This document shows, one piece after another, positions 60,559 to 64,000 of a stretch of DNA of 64,000 nucleotides. Under the pieces are notes generated by a model that worked only from the letters and a program-made list of their open reading frames with translations, ran no database searches and was not told where the DNA came from. The first letter of the stretch is position 1, and every line of letters begins with the position of its first letter. The stretch is from Lacticaseibacillus saniviri JCM 17471 = DSM 24301 (lineage in GTDB: Bacteria; Bacillota; Bacilli; Lactobacillales; Lactobacillaceae): assembly GCF_001311785.1 (NCBI RefSeq), contig NZ_BBBX01000004.1:43098-107097 (forward strand), in the 5' to 3' direction. The position numbers were made by a program, and so were the translations under genes.

Positions 60559-62140
60559 ATGCGAAAGGATAGAAATTTTTCTAACGACATCGGATAATGA
60601 AAAATATCGTTTGTTTGTTAATATTAAGCGGGCAAGACTCGCACAATCGTCCGTCGTTGATCGAATCAACGACCAGCGTGAACACAAGAATTTCGTGACC
60701 GACATCAATCTCAAGCAGATTGCTATCATCACTCACAAGAGTTATAGCAGTGTCTATAACACCTATTCGAGTTTAATTGAAGAACTCGAACAACTGACTC
60801 ACCGTAAGGGCGCTTCTATCAAGCGCTTATTTGCCGTGACGGAGGATGACCTGTTTTTTTATTCGGTCAAAAAATCCCATCCATATCGGTTTATCATGAC
60901 GATTCTGACGAAAAATAATGTTTCGTTTGAGGACTTTTGGAAGTCTGAGAATAGCTCAAAGGCAACCATGCTGCGGCACTTGAAGCCCTTGCGTGACTAT
61001 GCCAAGACATATGATATTTCTTTTGCGTATGAACCCATGCGTTTTCAAGGGGACGAGCGCAAATTACGTTTGTTCTTGAGTGTTGTTTTCTGGTTAGCGA
61101 CAGATGGTGCCTCATGGCCTTTTGAAACTGTTTCAGAAGAGACCGCACGCCAGACGTTTAGGTATTCACTGAACATGCTTGAGGAAGAACGGCCCAATTC
61201 CGTCACGGAACGTGTGGGGATGATCTACATGGCGGTTGGATTCTTACGCATTAAGTCAGGTCATGCGTTGACTTACGATGAACAGAGCAAAATGATGAAC
61301 TACCCAATTCCTAATATGTTTAGGGATTTGGAATTAGATGATGAAGCACTCAATACGGCGATTCATTCATTGGATGTGGAAAAACAACTCGGTGAGACGG
61401 CAAACCTATTTTTCCTGTTCAACTTTGCACCGGTCTATATTTTGCCAGATGGTCAACAGTCCATCGACACCATCGAGCGGTTCCGTCACTATAACCCCGC
61501 CATCTATACGTTGGTCACCGAATTTCTAGAACAGCTACCATACAATGTTCGCGGTCAACTTCACATGGACAATGAGGAATATGGGTTGTTGGTCGCCAAT
61601 CTGCTCACGATTAGCATGAGCACGTTGGTTTTGGGTCGCGACTTCTCTTATATGGTGGCACAGGATCTCAATCTGCGCTTACAGATGGTGCCAACGAATA
61701 ATGTCTTGCGCGCGCAAGTGAAGCAGACGATTGACTATATTGTCTATGATCGACAATTGACGGCGCTGGAACCCATGGTTGAGCAGCTCAGTGAGGCGTA
61801 CTACAACAATCTGTATCAGTATATCTATCAGATTCGGCCAGATGTGACAGTCAAGGTTGCACCTGTCATTGAACAGACGGTTATCGGGTATATCGATCTC
61901 TTGGTCTTTTTGAATGCTATTCCATTTGTGGAGATCGCCCAACATGACGATGCGTTGAGTGACGCGGATATCGTGATCAGTAGCGCTTATCTCGATAGTG
62001 ACGATATCGGTTCTGAGAAGCCACTGATTTTGCCGTGGCGCCTAGAATACAACAATGATAACTTCGGACAGCTCTATAGTGCGCTGCGTGAAACATGGGA
62101 TGCCAAGGTGAATGCGGCTCGCGAAGCAGCACAGCAATAA
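60559..62140 (+). CDS. Mga-family HTH regulator, paralogue (one frameshift)
   Basis: It is paralogous to the gene at 58163: FLTTSDNEKYRLFVNIKRA aligns with FLEKADLQKFQMFRILKAS, and FQGDERKLRLFLSVVFWLATDGASWPF with the second gene's corresponding region. The N-terminal HTH is INLKQIAIITHKSYSSVYNTYSSLIEEL; the second HTH is VSFEDFWKSENSSKATMLRHLKPLRDY. The body is a PRD/EIIB-like region ending AAREAAQQ. ATG 60559 follows AGGGGG; the T run at 60576-60580 has one base too many. It is about 526 aa. The target genes are unknown; it may control itself or the kinase. Confidence 0.83.
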
Positions 62141-62148
62141 GAAACAAG

Positions 62149-62177
62149 TTGCAAATTTGAGGTAAGTACGGTATTTT
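62149..62177 (+). promoter_or_regulatory. Promoter of the serS leader
   Basis: TTGCAA (62149-62154), a 17-nt spacer and TATTTT (62172-62177) start eight bases after the mga-like stop codon. Confidence 0.65.
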
Positions 62178-62189
62178 AATTCTAATAAC

Positions 62190-62400
62190 AAACACGTGAA
62201 TAGGTGCATACAGGGTAGTACAGAGATGTGGCGGTTGGTGCGAGCCACAATAAACCCGATTCCAGCATGACAGTGGGCAGTGATGAACTGCACGGTTCTG
62301 GCCGTTATCAGTCAATTGAGTGTGATTGCTTGCAATCAAACTTGGGTGGTACCGCGGAATAAAGCCTTTCGTCCCAATGTGATGGAAGGCTTTTTGTGTA
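62190..62400 (+). ncRNA. T-box riboswitch (tRNA-Ser sensing) upstream of serS
   Basis: The canonical T-box GGGTGGTACCGCG is at 62344-62356. It is followed by the terminator stem AAAGCCTT/AAGGCTTT (62361-62393) and TTGTG. The upstream ~150 nt contains stem-forming segments such as GATGTGGCGGTTGGTGCGAGCCACA, written here by position 62225-62249. Serine specificity is inferred from the downstream gene; I could not assign the specifier codon with confidence. Confidence 0.88.
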
Positions 62401-62419
62401 CAATTAAGGAGGAAAAACA

Positions 62420-63706
62420 ATGTTAGATCTCAAATTGATTCGTCAAAAACCAGATTGGGCCAAGGAAAAGTTGGCTGCGCGTGGGATTGAAGGCGCGGAA
62501 GTCGATGAATTACTCGCGCTGGATAAGGATCGGCGTGAAGTGATTGTCCAAACAGAAGATATGAAGGCTAAGCGCAATGAAGTCTCCTCAAGCATTGCGC
62601 AGATGAAGCGCAACAAGGAAGATGCCACAGAACAGATTGCGGCAATGCGTGAAGTGGGACAAACCATCAGTGACTTGGACGCTCAGTTAGCAGAGCTCAA
62701 TGACAAGGTGAACTATATCTTAGTTCGGTTACCCAACTTTCCTGATGATTCCGTTCCTGTTTCTTTGGACGAAGCGGATGCACGAGAAGAACGCAAATGG
62801 TCCACACCGCGTGAATTTGATTTCACGCCCAAAGCGCACTATGAAATTGGTGAAGATTTAGGCATCTTAGACTTTGAACGCGCCAGCAAAGTGTCTGGTA
62901 GTCGGTTTGTCTACTATCGTGGTGCCGGTGCACGCTTAGAACGTGCTGTTTACAACTTCTTTTTAGATGAACACCAAAAGGAAGGTTACGAAGAATTAAT
63001 TACACCTTACCTGGTGAACAATGATTCCATGTTTGGAACCGGACAATTTCCTAAGTTCACCGAAGATGTTTACACGATGAGTAATGAAGGCGAACCAATG
63101 ACTTTGATTCCAACGGCAGAAGTGCCATTGGTGAATTACTACCGCGATGAAATCATTCCAACGGAACAATTACCAATCAGCTTCACTGCGCTGTCACCAG
63201 CTTTCCGTTCAGAAGCGGGGAGTGCCGGCCGTGATACACGTGGGTTAATCCGGATGCACCAATTCAATAAGGTGGAAATGGTGAAATTCACCAAGCCAGA
63301 AGACTCATGGCAAGAACTTGAGAACCTGGTTCACGATGCAGAAGACTTGCTGCAAAAGCTGGGCTTACCATATCACGTGATCACACTCGCGAGTGGGGAT
63401 GCCAGCTTTACATCGGCTAAGACCTATGATCTTGAAGTCTGGTTGCCCGCCCAAGATCGTTATCGTGAAATCTCAAGCTGCAGTAACTGTACTGATTTCC
63501 AAGCGCGTCGGGCCCAGATTCGTTATCGCGATGATAACGGCAAGCCACAATTAGTCCACACACTGAACGGATCCGGCTTAGCTGTCGGTCGTGCAGTCGC
63601 TGCTATTTTAGAAAATTATCAAAAAGCTGATGGCAGTGTGACAATTCCAGAAGTGTTGGTACCATATATGGGCGGCCAGACAGTGATTGAAAAAGTTGAA
63701 CGTTAA
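62420..63706 (+). CDS. serS: Seryl-tRNA synthetase
   Basis: It charges tRNA-Ser. The 428-aa class II enzyme is intact: an N-terminal coiled-coil arm ([31 protein letters not shown]...[16 protein letters not shown]) binds the tRNA variable arm. Motif 2 is [30 protein letters not shown] and motif 3 is [25 protein letters not shown] precedes the ATG. It is controlled by the T-box leader just upstream. Confidence 0.97.
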   Translation: MLDLKLIRQKPDWAKEKLAARGIEGAEVDELLALDKDRREVIVQTEDMKAKRNEVSSSIAQMKRNKEDATEQIAAMREVGQTISDLDAQLAELNDKVNYILVRLPNFPDDSVPVSLDEADAREERKWSTPREFDFTPKAHYEIGEDLGILDFERASKVSGSRFVYYRGAGARLERAVYNFFLDEHQKEGYEELITPYLVNNDSMFGTGQFPKFTEDVYTMSNEGEPMTLIPTAEVPLVNYYRDEIIPTEQLPISFTALSPAFRSEAGSAGRDTRGLIRMHQFNKVEMVKFTKPEDSWQELENLVHDAEDLLQKLGLPYHVITLASGDASFTSAKTYDLEVWLPAQDRYREISSCSNCTDFQARRAQIRYRDDNGKPQLVHTLNGSGLAVGRAVAAILENYQKADGSVTIPEVLVPYMGGQTVIEKVER

Positions 63707-63800
63707 TTCACTTTTTACCAACTTCATCCGGATTAAGTAGCACGCGTTATTTAAGCGGATGGCATCAATAAGCAACGACTAATTAATATTCATTCAGATT

Positions 63801-63842
63801 AGAAAGGGATGTCTCCTCAATTCGAGGAGACATCTCTTTTTG
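63801..63842 (+). terminator. Rho-independent terminator after serS
   Basis: AAAGGGATGTCTCCTC pairs with GAGGAGACATCTCTTT around AATTC and is followed by a T tract. The ~95 nt between the serS stop codon and this hairpin hold nothing recognisable. Confidence 0.85.
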
Positions 63843-63877
63843 ATTTGTTCGGGTTTGAAAAAAAGCATTAATTTTGC

Positions 63878-63968
63878 TTGACCCATTAGGCTCTGGCTGA
63901 TATGATATTCCTTGTCATCAAGTGAGTTACAAATTGTTGTTGACAACGAGCAACGAACTTGATACACT
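63878..63968 (+). promoter_or_regulatory. Tandem strong promoters, rRNA-operon-like (P1 and P2)
   Basis: P1: TTGACC (63878-63883), 17-nt spacer, TATGAT (63901-63906). P2: TTGACA (63940-63945), 17-nt spacer, TACACT (63963-63968). Both are near-consensus and 62 bp apart, read out of the window to the right, and have no start codon or ribosome site behind them. This tandem layout is typical of rrn operons in Firmicutes. The 16S gene would begin beyond 64000. Confidence 0.65.
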
Positions 63969-64000
63969 ATTGAAGCTGTCAATTGCATAAACGCTTTAGG

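Overview
The window is a 64 kb stretch of a Lactobacillaceae chromosome (Firmicutes, roughly 50% GC). The signs are the divergent pepQ/ccpA pair, a dltX-ABCD operon, pepV, a DexB-type alpha-glucosidase, alsS-alsD, T-box leaders on alaS and serS, and AGGAGG-type ribosome sites with frequent TTG/GTG starts. The gene order ruvAB-queA-tgt-yajC-adhE resembles what I remember of the Lacticaseibacillus/Schleiferilactobacillus side of the family. That placement is inference, and the species cannot be read from the sequence. I see no phage, insertion sequence, CRISPR array or tRNA; this is core chromosome.

Layout. 1-5 kb: partial VTT membrane protein, Holliday-junction helicase (ruvAB), queuosine tRNA modification (queA, tgt) and yajC. 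5-15 kb: adhE behind a candidate Rex operator, a DtxR/MntR regulator, zwf, dinB, and ytoI-nrnA-cshB. 15-23 kb: T-box/alaS, ireB-ruvX-DUF1292, zapA-cvpA-mutS2 and trxA. 23-30 kb: dltXABCD (teichoic-acid D-alanylation), yslB, and murI-rdgB-yfcE. 30-35 kb: glpF, the CBS protein cbpB, DUF368, an MscS channel and two small envelope-associated proteins. 35-46 kb: a block of structured intergenic repeats, pepQ/ccpA, a class A PBP, a HAD phosphatase, pepV, a GH13 glucosidase and an SLAP-tailed glycerophosphodiesterase. 46-53 kb: yibE/yibF, metallophosphatases, yutD-yutF, a TIGR01906 membrane protein and a lone WxL-interacting protein. 53-58 kb: alsS-alsD and a lysine riboswitch with terminator ahead of a lysine permease. 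58-64 kb: two Mga-like regulators flanking a deoxynucleoside kinase, then T-box/serS. The window ends on tandem strong promoters that look like those of an rRNA operon.

Sequence quality dominates interpretation. About 28 of some 63 genes are interrupted by roughly 41 small indels (about 36 losses and 5 gains), nearly all in short homopolymer runs, plus one in-frame TAG. Essential genes (alaS, murI) and many housekeeping genes (trxA, ccpA, mutS2, dltD) are hit, and each reads through as a normal full-length protein once one base is restored. The best reading is uncorrected sequencing error, not gene decay. I therefore give joined gene spans and state where each frame breaks.

Leads for follow-up. 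(1) A structured intergenic repeat family: two dispersed ~95-nt copies at 19.0 and 34.7 kb, and two ~118-bp tandem modules at 34.8-35.1 kb whose central hairpins differ. (2) Perfect palindromes in regulatory regions: a tandem pair upstream of dlt, one between glpF and cbpB, one before mntR, and a 10-bp arm repeat over an mga promoter. (3) The riboswitch, T-box and rrn-type signals.
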